This document shows positions 9,051 to 17,795 of a DNA stretch of 64,000 bases, piece by piece; within the stretch, counting starts at the first letter, position 1; each line of letters starts with the position of its first letter. Source of the DNA: Vibrio maritimus (GTDB lineage Bacteria > Pseudomonadota > Gammaproteobacteria > Enterobacterales > Vibrionaceae). Below the pieces are notes generated by a model. It searched no databases and was not told the origin of the DNA. It saw nothing but the letters and a program-made list of their open reading frames with translations. The DNA lies in NCBI GenBank assembly GCA_003263775.1, contig JYJJ01000079.1, forward strand, positions 620,001-684,000, read 5' to 3'. The position numbers and the translations under genes are program-made.

Positions 9051-9232
9051 TATCTCCTGCTGGTTTTTTTGGTCTTATTTCATTAGATAGAAGTAAACCT
9101 AGCTCACTATTCTCATCCTTCTTTAAACCTTGATCACATAGTCAACTAATTACATAAATATCGATAGGTATGAATTTGGGACGAAATCTGTAGCAATTTG
9201 CTGTAGACTACGCCCTCATTTTTTCTAAGGGT

Positions 9233-11218
9233 ATGGTCGTGACACGAGATCAATTTGAATTGTTGGCACCGGGTGGTGATGTAGAGTCAATCAAAGCAGC
9301 GATCGCAGCGGGTGCAGATGCGGTGTACTGTGGATTGGATCGTTTCAATGCGCGAAACCGTGCAGCGAACTTAACACTAGACAACCTTGCAGGCGTTCTT
9401 GAGCTTGCTCATGCCAATCAGTGTCAAGTGTTTCTGACGCTTAATGTACTGATCTTAGAAAGTGAAATTGCCGCTGTGATGCGCTTACTAGCTCAGTTGG
9501 TCAATACCGACATTGATGGCGTTATCGTTCAAGATCTTGGTTTAGCGTATTTGGTTAAACGCCACTTCCCAAGCTTAGATGTTCATGCTTCAACGCAGCT
9601 TAACACTCACAATACTGGGCAAATCGAGTTTCTCAAACAGATGACTGCCAGCCGCGTTAACCTGTCTCGTGAGCTTAACATTGATGAGATTGCTCATCTC
9701 GCTCATTTTGGGCATCAACACGATGTGTTAATGGAAGTATTTGTTCATGGTTCATACTGTATCGGGTTTTCTGGGCTCTGCTATATCAGCTCGGCGCGCA
9801 ATGGTGCCTCTGGTAACCGTGGTCGTTGTAGTCAGCCGTGTCGTGAACAATACCAAACTACCAAGCAAGGTTATGACTACCCACTAAACCTAAAAGACAA
9901 CTCAGCATTTGGCGATCTTCAAGCGCTTGCCGACGCGGGTGTCTATTCACTAAAAGTTGAAGGCCGCATCAAAAAACCGCATTACGTTTATACCGTTGTG
10001 GACAACTGGCGCAAGCAAATAGACCGCTTGTGTGAAGGTGAAACGCTTTCAGAAGATACCAGCGAGCTTTACACCGTATTTAACCGTGATTTCTCTAACG
10101 GTTTCTTACAAGGTGAATACGGCAAAAGCATGTATATCGATAACCCAAGAGACAACGCGGTTACGCATTTCTCTAAGGTGTATCAATGTACCACTACCGA
10201 ACAAGTTCAAGCAGTTAAGCAGCGTCTTTACGACAAAAAAACCGATATCATCCGGCACGTTGACGCGAAAATCGCAGCCATGGATATCAACGCTGACCGG
10301 ACATCAGCAAGCTTGAAAGGCGCAATTGAAGCACCAGAATTAGAAAAATTAGCGCAAAACCCAGAGCTAAGCCGCCAAAAACCACTATCGGTGTTAGTGT
10401 CAAGCCCTGAAGATGCTACTCTTAGTTTGGAATCCGATGTTGAGGTCTATTTTCAGCTACCTATGGGATTAAGTGCCGAGCTACCCGCTATGATTTCGCT
10501 CTTTGAATCTAACCCGAACCTAAAACCTTGGTTCCCGGCTATTCTCATCGGCGATGATTTTGAAGCGGCTAAAGCCTTCTTAGAAGCCATTAAACCAACA
10601 CTGCTTATTACTAATAACTCTGGTGTCGGTTTCCACGCTCAAACGCTAGGGTTAGATTGGGTAGCTGGTCCGCAAATGAACAGCACCAATTCGTACACAT
10701 TGAAATGCCTTCAAGAAGAGTACTCTGCCGCGGGTGCATTCCTATCTAATGAACTAAGTAACAAACAGCTCCGCTACATTCGAAGACCAAGTGGCATGCG
10801 CACGTTCTATAGCGTGTACCATCCGAATACGTTACTGACTAGTCGCCAATGTTTGTTCCAACAAACGGAAGGTTGCAAGAAAATCAAAGTCAACAAAGGC
10901 TGCTTGAGACGCTGCAGTAAACGTACGTCTATCATCAACCTCAAAGACAACCCTTATGTGGTTCAAAAGCAAAAAGGCTCGCACAACAGTCTCTACAGCG
11001 AGCACAATATTCTGAACCTAGAGGTGCTGGCTGACCATCGCGACCTTATTACCGATGTTCTTATAGACCTAAGAGATATTCAGACGGAAACAAAAGTGGA
11101 CGGTAGCAAACTTGAGATCATTAACGCATTCAAAGCGCTACTTCTAGAGGACGAACGCAGTATCGTTGGCAACCTAATCCAGAACACTAGCAACCAACAA
11201 TACCAAAAAGGCATTTAG
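9233..11218 (+). CDS. rlhA: 23S rRNA C2501 hydroxylation protein, U32 family
   Basis: The 661-residue protein begins with FELLAPGGDVESIKAAIAAG and carries the peptidase-U32 signature MEVFVHGSYCIGFSGLCYIS (about residues 168-187), followed by RGRCSQPCR. A second cysteine-rich block (CLFQQTEGCKKI then GCLRRCSK) lies near residue 540-565. Length and the C-terminal DUF3656-like region fit E. coli RlhA (YdcP), which hydroxylates C2501 of 23S rRNA using prephenate-pathway input. The conserved cysteines likely hold an Fe-S cluster. The two-domain length separates it from the smaller U32 proteins UbiU/UbiV and TrhP. Confidence 0.9.
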   Translation: MVVTRDQFELLAPGGDVESIKAAIAAGADAVYCGLDRFNARNRAANLTLDNLAGVLELAHANQCQVFLTLNVLILESEIAAVMRLLAQLVNTDIDGVIVQDLGLAYLVKRHFPSLDVHASTQLNTHNTGQIEFLKQMTASRVNLSRELNIDEIAHLAHFGHQHDVLMEVFVHGSYCIGFSGLCYISSARNGASGNRGRCSQPCREQYQTTKQGYDYPLNLKDNSAFGDLQALADAGVYSLKVEGRIKKPHYVYTVVDNWRKQIDRLCEGETLSEDTSELYTVFNRDFSNGFLQGEYGKSMYIDNPRDNAVTHFSKVYQCTTTEQVQAVKQRLYDKKTDIIRHVDAKIAAMDINADRTSASLKGAIEAPELEKLAQNPELSRQKPLSVLVSSPEDATLSLESDVEVYFQLPMGLSAELPAMISLFESNPNLKPWFPAILIGDDFEAAKAFLEAIKPTLLITNNSGVGFHAQTLGLDWVAGPQMNSTNSYTLKCLQEEYSAAGAFLSNELSNKQLRYIRRPSGMRTFYSVYHPNTLLTSRQCLFQQTEGCKKIKVNKGCLRRCSKRTSIINLKDNPYVVQKQKGSHNSLYSEHNILNLEVLADHRDLITDVLIDLRDIQTETKVDGSKLEIINAFKALLLEDERSIVGNLIQNTSNQQYQKGI

Positions 11219-11242
11219 GGTAAAGCCCGAGCTTCCTCATAT

Positions 11243-11419
11243 CTAGCCATTCGAAGTCGCAAGCTTTTTGATTTGTTCAAAGAGCTCTTCGGCTTCAGCG
11301 GTTAATTTAGAGTACATTTTGATATCGCCATTTCTCTGTGCATGCATCGCTTGCTCTAGCAACATGGAATGGCGTTTTTTGAGTTTTCTAGCAGGATCGC
11401 GCTTTAAAAATGAGAACAT
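11243..11419 (-). CDS. Small DUF6435 / Lacal_2735-type protein, 58 residues
   Basis: A 58-codon frame runs from ATG at 11419 to TAG at 11243, with a strong AAGGAGGGACTC ribosome site directly upstream. It begins MFSFLKRDPARKLKKRHSML and continues with EQAMHAQRNGDIKMYSKLTA and EELFEQIKKL. This pattern of short basic start, then an amphipathic helical hairpin with AQRNGDI, is typical of the small Lacal_2735/DUF6435 family of unknown function. It is convergent with rlhA. Confidence 0.82.
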   Translation of the reverse strand: MFSFLKRDPARKLKKRHSMLLEQAMHAQRNGDIKMYSKLTAEAEELFEQIKKLATSNG

Positions 11420-11635
11420 GAGTCCCTCCTTGAGTTATGTAAACTCCTTTACGCGCGACACCTCAAAACAGATTCACTCCCCCTTATAAACTTGTCCAAA
11501 TGCGGTTCATCGCACTCATCAATAAGCACAACCAATAGTTGCAGCCACTCTCAAAAGCAATCAATATAACGATAAACATCGGTTTATAATTCTTCACGAA
11601 AGCAAACAATAACCTGCAGCAGTACGAGGGTCACA

Positions 11636-12265
11636 ATGGTAGACTTCACAACCGCAACATGGATTTTCGAACCCCAAAAAAGCCAAATTTCCACATCAAA
11701 AGTCGATATCACTACCGAACCAGAAACCGATTTTTGGCAACGGTCTTACTACGGATTTCGCAACGACAGCGCGCCTGCTTTACTCCTAGAATCCGCAGAG
11801 AACTTCACGTTCACCACCAAGGTGAATTTCAAGTATCAATCGCAGTTTGACCAATGTGGCCTCATTATTTACCTAGACAGCGATAACTGGTTCAAAGCGT
11901 CTATCGAATATGAAAATGAGTCATTTTCAAGGTTGGGCAGTGTAGTAACAAATCTAGGTTACTCCGACTGGGCAACCACTGATATTCCGCTTCCCAATGA
12001 GATTTGGTACCGACTAAGTCGCCGTGGCCCAGATTTTTTAATCGAATCATCACTCAACGGCTTAGACTTCAAACAGATGCGTATTTTCCATCTTCATAAG
12101 TTGGGAGACACCACGGTTGAAATGGGCAAGTGTAATCCGCCTCTTCCTGCCGACTCGGCGGTTAAATTCGGTCTTTACGCCTGTAGCCCCACTCAATCAT
12201 CGTTTACAGCTTCATTTAGCGAATTTAAGCTTGAACCAAGCCTTTGGCTAGCACACCAGGGGTAA
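11636..12265 (+). CDS. DUF1349 domain-containing protein
   Basis: The 209-residue protein has no signal peptide and is rich in beta-strand and aromatic residues. The order FWQRSYYGFRNDSAP, then FTFTTKVNFKYQSQFDQCGL, then DNWFKASIEYEN and LGSVVTNLGYSDWAT matches DUF1349, a concanavalin-like jelly-roll family often called regulation-of-enolase-like. The biochemical role is unproven; a carbohydrate-binding or lectin-like function is possible by fold. The ribosome site GAGGG lies ten bases before the ATG. No operon partner is evident. Confidence 0.85.
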   Translation: MVDFTTATWIFEPQKSQISTSKVDITTEPETDFWQRSYYGFRNDSAPALLLESAENFTFTTKVNFKYQSQFDQCGLIIYLDSDNWFKASIEYENESFSRLGSVVTNLGYSDWATTDIPLPNEIWYRLSRRGPDFLIESSLNGLDFKQMRIFHLHKLGDTTVEMGKCNPPLPADSAVKFGLYACSPTQSSFTASFSEFKLEPSLWLAHQG

Positions 12266-12369
12266 CGTTAATTTTTATAGAAGAACATTTATTTGTTAAA
12301 TGTTAACATTCTGATATGCCTCAACTTTCATTGAGGGTCACTCGGACGTTCCACGAGCAAGGAGATTTC

Positions 12370-13756
12370 ATGCTTAATTCTGTAACGGCGAAAGCAGTGA
12401 TTGACCACGCCCTATTCTTAGGGGCAGATTTTGCTGAACTATTCGTCGAGCACCATCAGACAAATTCGATCCAAATCGCGTCTGGCGAAGTGGACAAAGT
12501 AAACTCAGGCATCGATTTTGGTATCGGGATCCGCCTATTCTTCGGCCACAAAGTACTCTACGGCTACACGAACAACACGGATGAAAATGAACTAAAGCGA
12601 GTTACATCATTGCTCGCTGCAAAAGACAAACGTGAGCAAATCGCGACGGCAGGTGCGCTTAATCTTAATCGCTACCCTATCCAGCATGGTTGTCGTTTAC
12701 CACTTAGCAATGACGCCAATCTAGACTCAAAAATCGCATTCTTACTTAAAGCTGATGCCGCTGCACGTGCTGAAAGCGAATACATTACTCAGTTTATTGG
12801 CAATGTTTTACAGCGCGAGCAGCAGGTTTCCATCTTCAATTCTGAAGGACTACATGTTGACGATACGCGCCACTATATTCGCGTGTCTGGTAACACTGTT
12901 GCCCAAAAAGGAAACGAGCAATCTTCTGGTTCAGAAGGTCCTGGCGCGCTTTCAGGTTGGGAGTTTAGTGAGCAGCTTGATGCTCAAGAGCTAGGCCAAA
13001 TTATTGCCCAGCAAGCATTAGTTAAACTCGGCGCGGATGCGTGCCCTTCCGGCGAAATGCCTGTAATCATTGGTAATGGCTTTGGCGGCGTCATCTTCCA
13101 CGAAGCGTGTGGTCACCTGCTTGAAACCACATCAGTGGCGAAAAAGGCTTCTGTGTTCCATGACAAAATGGGCGAGATGATCGCTCATACCGCAGTGAGT
13201 GCCGTTGATGATGGCACTATGACTAATGAGTGGGGCTCTATCCACGTTGACGACGAAGGCATGACAACTCAACGAACGCAACTCATTAAAGACGGCAAGC
13301 TAACCAGCTTTATGGTCGACAAAATGGGCGGCATGAAGACAGGCTTTGAACCAACAGGCTCTGGTCGTCGCCAAAACTACAAGTTTGCGCCAACGTCACG
13401 TATGCGTAATACCTTCATTGAGGCAGGTGAGCATTCTCTTGATGACATGTTAGCGGGCGTTGAACGTGGTATTTACGCGAAGAAAATGGGCGGCGGCTCA
13501 GTACAGCCAGGTACGGGTGAATTTAACTTTGCAGTTCGTGAAGCCTACTTGATTGAAAACGGCAAAATCAACCAAACCTCTCAAAACTGCAACGCTGATT
13601 AGTACTGGTCCAAAAGTACTCAAAGAAATCAGCATGGTTGGTAAAGATATGGCACTTGCCCCTGGCATGTGTGGCTCTGTAAGCGGAGCAGTACCGACAA
13701 CGGTAGGTCAGCCTTCGCTGAAAGTCGATAACATTCTTGTGGGAGGTGGTAACTAA
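12370..13756 (+). CDS. tldD: TldD-family metalloprotease subunit (one frameshift near 13570)
   Basis: The start at ATG 12370 follows GGAGATTTC. The frame runs to ENGKINQTSQNCNAD, but removing one A at 13570-13571 gives ENGKITKPLKTATLISTGP and continues to the stop at 13756, about 461 residues. The HEACGH motif (HExxxH, about residues 244-249) is the zinc site of TldD; the C-terminal GMCGSVSGAVPTTVGQP is conserved in the family. TldD with TldE/PmbA forms a heterodimeric peptidase known from microcin B17 maturation and CcdA decay. The TAATG overlap with the next gene indicates translational coupling. The shift is judged an assembly insertion. Confidence 0.85.
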
Positions 13757-15098
13757 TGAGCCAAGACAAACAACTTCTTGATGCCGTCGATTACGTCCTT
13801 TCAGAAGCCAAACGCCAAGGTGCTGAAGCGGATGTCATTGTCAATCGTAACAACAGCTTTTCCTTGAAAGCGAACCAAGGCCAATTAGATGAGTACAAAG
13901 TAAGCTCAAGCCAAGTCCTTGGGGTTCGCGTTGTCAAAGATGCGCGCATTGCCACCAGCTACTCGGAATCGTTAGAGACCTCTAGTCTCGACCTCATGCT
14001 GACAAACGCCCTTCAAAGCGCGCGTTTTTCTAAGCAAGACGAGCATCAAACCATCAGCTGTATCGATAGTAAACTGACCACAGATTTTGCCGAAATTGCT
14101 CAGCAAGATACCACTTCCGCCGATGAGAAGATTGAGCTATCACTTGCACTGGAGCAAGGGGTTGTTTCCCTTCCCCACGCGTCGAGCGCACCTTACAACG
14201 GTTATGCCGATGGTGAGAGTCAGCTTATTCTTGCCAACACGCAAGGTACATTCTGCCAGCATTTTGAGCGCTCATTTAGCTGTTACGCGTACACGCTATT
14301 TGAGAAAGAAGGCAAGCAATCTATGGCGGGCAAAGTCTCGGTGGGGCGCCGCTTTGATGAGCTGAATCCTAGCTACTGTATCGAGCAAGGCTATAACCTT
14401 GCGCGCGATTTACTCGATGGCGCACCGGTAGCTACTGGTGAGTATTCGGCTATTTTCGATATCAACGCATTAAGCAGCCTATTCGGTGCCTTTGGTAGTG
14501 CATTCTCTGGTGTTAGTGCCATGAAAGGCATCACACCGCTAGGCACTAAGCTAGGCGAGTCAATTGCCAGTGAGCTGATTACTCTGACAGATATGGCATA
14601 TATGCAAACGGCATGGCGATCGCCAGCTTCGACAGCGAAGGCTTTGCGACCCAAGACAACGTGCTAATTTCGGGCGGGAAGCTCAATACGCTATTACACA
14701 ATAGTCACACCGCAAGCTATTTAGGCGCTGTATCAACCGCCAGTGCAGCACGAGGTGCGAAGTCCAGTCTAGATGTTTCCGCTAACCATAAAGTTATTGC
14801 CACTGGTCTAAGTAACGCTTCTGAGGTTAAAGCAGGCGAGTATCTGGAGCTTGTTGAATTGCAAGGCGTCCATTCTGGTGCTGACCCAGTCAGCGGTGAC
14901 TTCTCGTTTGGCGCTAGCGGCTTCTTGTGTCGTGACGGAGTGAGAGTCCAACCGGTACGAGGTATTACGGTTGCTGGTAACTTCTACAAAATGTTGCAAG
15001 AAGTGGATGCAGTGGGTGATAGCCAACTGATTAATGACAGCCGAACTTTCTTTGCACCGGATGTGAGGTTTGCTCGGTTGAGTATTGGTGGTAAGTAA
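13756..15098 (+). CDS. pmbA: TldE/PmbA-family subunit (one frameshift near 14607)
   Basis: The frame starts at the TAATG junction with tldD and reads MSQDKQLLDAVDYVLSEAK. It breaks after LTDMAYMQT; inserting one A in the AAA at 14606-14608 restores YMQNGMAIASFDSEGFATQD and runs to 15098, about 447 residues. Like other TldE proteins it lacks an HExxxH motif, consistent with a structural partner role for TldD. Vibrio species usually also carry separate core tldD and pmbA genes, so this adjacent pair may be a paralogous set; that is inference. A 14-bp hairpin follows. Confidence 0.82.
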
Positions 15099-15106
15099 CA
15101 TAGAAC

Positions 15107-15137
15107 GGTCAGTAGCAAACTTTGTTTGCTACTGACC
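15107..15137. terminator. Strong hairpin between convergent pmbA and TetR genes
   Basis: GGTCAGTAGCAAAC (15107-15120) pairs perfectly with GTTTGCTACTGACC (15124-15137) around a three-base loop. It sits 8 bases after the pmbA stop and 6 before the stop of the convergent regulator. No clear T-run is present on either side, but position suggests a shared transcript end. Confidence 0.7.
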
Positions 15138-15143
15138 TACCTC

Positions 15144-15614
15144 TTAATCGTACATTTTTCTATAAATCAACTCACCGAGTACTGATTTGATCGCACTTTT
15201 TGCCTCTTCCTCACCAATCGTTTGAGCCAAATGCTGTTGCAACCTAAGCACACCACCGCGAGAATAAGGGCTGGTTCCATCTTTTAAGATGTTTTGGAGA
15301 AGCATTTCTACCACTTCTCTAAACACGTGATTACTTTGGTCCTCATACGTAGCGACCCATGTATCAATGAACTTTTCCTTGGACGTAAAATCAAGCATCT
15401 CGATAAACAGAGGAAAAGCAACGCCCTGCAGAGCTGTCGCAAACATAATGCTACTTGGATAATAGGCTTGAATACTGCTCTTTCGGACATTGAACTCTTT
15501 TGCTAATCGATCATAAGTCACCGATGACCACCCTTCCTCGAGAAAGATCTTCACGATGCACTCATCCATCTTTTCTTTTTTTTGTCTTTTTTCTTCAGCG
15601 GTAATTCGCGCCAT
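15144..15614 (-). CDS. TetR/AcrR-like transcriptional regulator
   Basis: The 156-residue protein starts MARITAEEKRQKKEKMDECI and has a TetR-type helix-turn-helix at about 28-55 (EEGWSSVTYDRLAKEFNVRKSSIQAYYPS). It is shorter than the usual 190-220 residues, so the ligand domain is small. It is divergent from the 628-residue lipoprotein gene. The 225-base gap holds three palindromes sharing GTACNNGTAC, very likely its operators, implying autoregulation and control of the lipoprotein. The ligand is unknown. Confidence 0.82.
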   Translation of the reverse strand: MARITAEEKRQKKEKMDECIVKIFLEEGWSSVTYDRLAKEFNVRKSSIQAYYPSSIMFATALQGVAFPLFIEMLDFTSKEKFIDTWVATYEDQSNHVFREVVEMLLQNILKDGTSPYSRGGVLRLQQHLAQTIGEEEAKSAIKSVLGELIYRKMYD

Positions 15615-15681
15615 TTTCTTCGACCGGCTTGTTTCTTAGGGGCTGTCAGCATACCTAAAACTGAACTCTTAATCAATTTTA

Positions 15682-15693
15682 AGTACCAGTACT
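15682..15693. promoter_or_regulatory. Inverted repeat with GTACNNGTAC core, site 1
   Basis: AGTACCAGTACT has AGTAC/GTACT arms around a CA centre. It lies 68 bases upstream of the TetR-type start and is the first of three sites with a GTACNNGTAC core in this gap. Confidence 0.6.
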
Positions 15694-15706
15694 AAATAAG
15701 ACTTGC

Positions 15707-15726
15707 AATGCGTACCGGTACGCATT
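15707..15726. promoter_or_regulatory. 20-bp perfect palindrome with GTACCGGTAC core, site 2
   Basis: AATGCGTACCGGTACGCATT is fully self-complementary. Its centre is 29 bases from site 1, close to three helical turns, which would place two dimers on the same DNA face. It is the best operator candidate for the divergent TetR-type protein. Confidence 0.72.
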
Positions 15727-15803
15727 AACATGCGTCGCAGTTGAGCAGCATAGCCTTTAAAACCCACAAGACAGCTCAAGGCTAAATTTTTTTATTATTA
15801 ATT

Positions 15804-15815
15804 GGTACTAGTACC
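15804..15815. promoter_or_regulatory. 12-bp perfect palindrome with GTACTAGTAC core, site 3
   Basis: GGTACTAGTACC lies 24 bases before the lipoprotein ATG at 15840, where a bound repressor would block transcript start or early elongation. A T-rich stretch resembling promoter DNA lies just upstream. Confidence 0.65.
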
Positions 15816-15839
15816 GTTTAGGTCGAAAGTGAGAGTAAC

Positions 15840-17726
15840 ATGAAAAAAACAGTTTTATCTTCACTAGTTGTAGCAACAATTACGATGGTTGGTTGTAATG
15901 ATAGCTCTACGGCGGAATCTCCAGTGTTACAAGGGCGAATGGTAAGCGTAAGCACTGAACTAGCAAATGTATCTGAAATGAATGCACTGACTAACACTTG
16001 TCTGCGAGATGTTCAATTACCAGCACCTACCAAAGAATTACCAGAGTTTGAAAACAACGTTTGTGCAATCGAAGACCTAGACGGTAATGTGCATTTCGTA
16101 CGCACAAGTGACTACGAACTAACTGTTACAGACATCTACGGAAGTAAAAACTACCCGATTGCAGACATAACCAATGGCATGCATGAAGTCGAGGTTTTTG
16201 GTGAAGCGACTTTTAGAGTTACTCCACAACGAGTAGAAGGTGAAGACAACCAGTTTTACTCTTACTATCTAGTTGAAGGAGAACAAGACCTATCTCAAGA
16301 CGAGAGACATGTTGCGATTAAAGTAGACAACACAGAATTCTCTTATGTGACTTTTACAGTAGCAGAGCGCGAAGATCTTGATTTTTATCACACTACAATC
16401 ACAGAAGCGAGAGAAGAACCTAAGAACTTTGGGGCTACTCGTACTCACGTGGAAGGCGACGTGAATATTTACGAGACACACGCTTATAGATACATCAAAA
16501 AGGATTCAGAGGTACTTATTACCGCGTATAATGGTGCATCTTATGTAGAGTCAATCGATTTTGAACCATTAAAACACTACGATTTTGGTGAACTGAAAAT
16601 TGACCCTAAGTCTGGAGATATCATCATCACACCACCAGATTTTGGCGAGCCAATTGAGATAGTTCCAACCCCTGTGGCTCCTGTAATCAAACCTTCTCAA
16701 GTTGATAATGCAGAACTAGTCCACTTTGATGCAAATGGTTATGGCATTTTTAGTACCATTGCGAACAAGCGAGGCGAGGCTGAGCCTTGGTTATATCCGG
16801 AAGTCAAATTTGAAAATGGTATAAAGTCTCTGAAGACTTTTGAATTCAACTATCAGATTGAAGAGTCCAACGGCTTCGCTACTTTCATGAACATCTACCT
16901 ATTAGATGACGATGTTTTAGTCCGAGCTGTTTACTACCCAAGCAACGAAGAAACCATTGAAGACTACCCTGATGGATATGTAAGAGTTGATGGTGGTGCA
17001 ATCATAAGCAAAAACGACTTTTTAAAACTTTACGGGGACTACAAACTAGCAGCTCGCGCTGATGGTATTAGATTTAACACTAACTTTATAGTTCGTGTTG
17101 CCGATGACAATACGGTAGAAGGACTTAAATTTACTGTAAAAGAATTTACTGTTAAGCAACTTCCTGCGTCTGTTGCACAAGAACAAGTGATCGGTGGAAC
17201 GATTTTTGATTCGAATCTTGATGAAACTACTAGTGTCAATATTGAAATCGATGGAAATAAACAGTCCAGTAAACATAACCCTCTTTGGATATATACAAAC
17301 ACTAAGTTTCCAGTAAAAGAGGCAGACGCTCCTATGTTGAGCCAAATTTCAGTGGATGTAGATGTTGAAGTTTCTGATACTTTCGCGAGCAAAGCGGCAT
17401 CTGATTCTTATATCAATATTTATCTGGATGGTTGGAACTCTACGGAAACATTTGCACTATATGTATCTGGCGACAATAAAGGGCAAGTAATTCAGCGAAC
17501 TCATCGCGTCGGAGAGGCACAAGAGGTGTACTCAAATTATGAAGCCTTTCAATCTGCTTACGCTGATACAAAAGTTAGAGGTGTAACTGAAGGACTTAAG
17601 TTAAACACCAACTTTATGCTTCGATTTGGTGACAACGATAATGGTGTTGATGGAGCTGACCTAATTGGTGAACAAGTTACTATCCATAAGTTTAACGTAA
17701 CTGTTGAAGAAAATACTAACAAATAA
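15840..17726 (+). CDS. Large lipoprotein with two related beta-rich domains, unknown function
   Basis: The 628-residue protein has a lipoprotein signal (MKKTVLSSLVVATITMVGCN, lipobox MVGC, Cys 19; Asn at +2). The N-terminal half (about 20-270) is acidic with two to three cysteines. Then come two similar modules, about 285-440 and 445-625. Each has a W(L/I)Y...KF strand, an (M/I)NIYL strand, an LNTNF or FNTNF strand followed by (V/L)RF or VRV, and an end KEFTV or HKFNV. These resemble lectin-like or carbohydrate-binding sandwiches, but no family is recognised. It is divergent from a TetR-type gene. Base composition is more A+T-rich than the neighbours, suggesting acquisition. A strong terminator follows. 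Confidence 0.78.
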   Translation: MKKTVLSSLVVATITMVGCNDSSTAESPVLQGRMVSVSTELANVSEMNALTNTCLRDVQLPAPTKELPEFENNVCAIEDLDGNVHFVRTSDYELTVTDIYGSKNYPIADITNGMHEVEVFGEATFRVTPQRVEGEDNQFYSYYLVEGEQDLSQDERHVAIKVDNTEFSYVTFTVAEREDLDFYHTTITEAREEPKNFGATRTHVEGDVNIYETHAYRYIKKDSEVLITAYNGASYVESIDFEPLKHYDFGELKIDPKSGDIIITPPDFGEPIEIVPTPVAPVIKPSQVDNAELVHFDANGYGIFSTIANKRGEAEPWLYPEVKFENGIKSLKTFEFNYQIEESNGFATFMNIYLLDDDVLVRAVYYPSNEETIEDYPDGYVRVDGGAIISKNDFLKLYGDYKLAARADGIRFNTNFIVRVADDNTVEGLKFTVKEFTVKQLPASVAQEQVIGGTIFDSNLDETTSVNIEIDGNKQSSKHNPLWIYTNTKFPVKEADAPMLSQISVDVDVEVSDTFASKAASDSYINIYLDGWNSTETFALYVSGDNKGQVIQRTHRVGEAQEVYSNYEAFQSAYADTKVRGVTEGLKLNTNFMLRFGDNDNGVDGADLIGEQVTIHKFNVTVEENTNK

Positions 17727-17742
17727 GCAGGAAAGCACCAGT

Positions 17743-17775
17743 GGAAAGCGGGCTTAAAATAAAGGCCCGCTTTCC
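17743..17775. terminator. Bidirectional-type hairpin between lipoprotein and selO
   Basis: GGAAAGCGGGC (17743-17753) pairs with GCCCGCTTTCC (17765-17775) around an 11-base A-rich loop. It lies between the stops of two convergent genes and probably ends both transcripts. Confidence 0.75.
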
Positions 17776-17795
17776 TAATCTATTTACGTAGGTTG

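Noticed and set aside
15144..15614. LuxR/HapR-type quorum-sensing master regulator
   Set aside because: The protein is about 50 residues too short and does not match the HapR N-terminus; only the general TetR HTH is supported.
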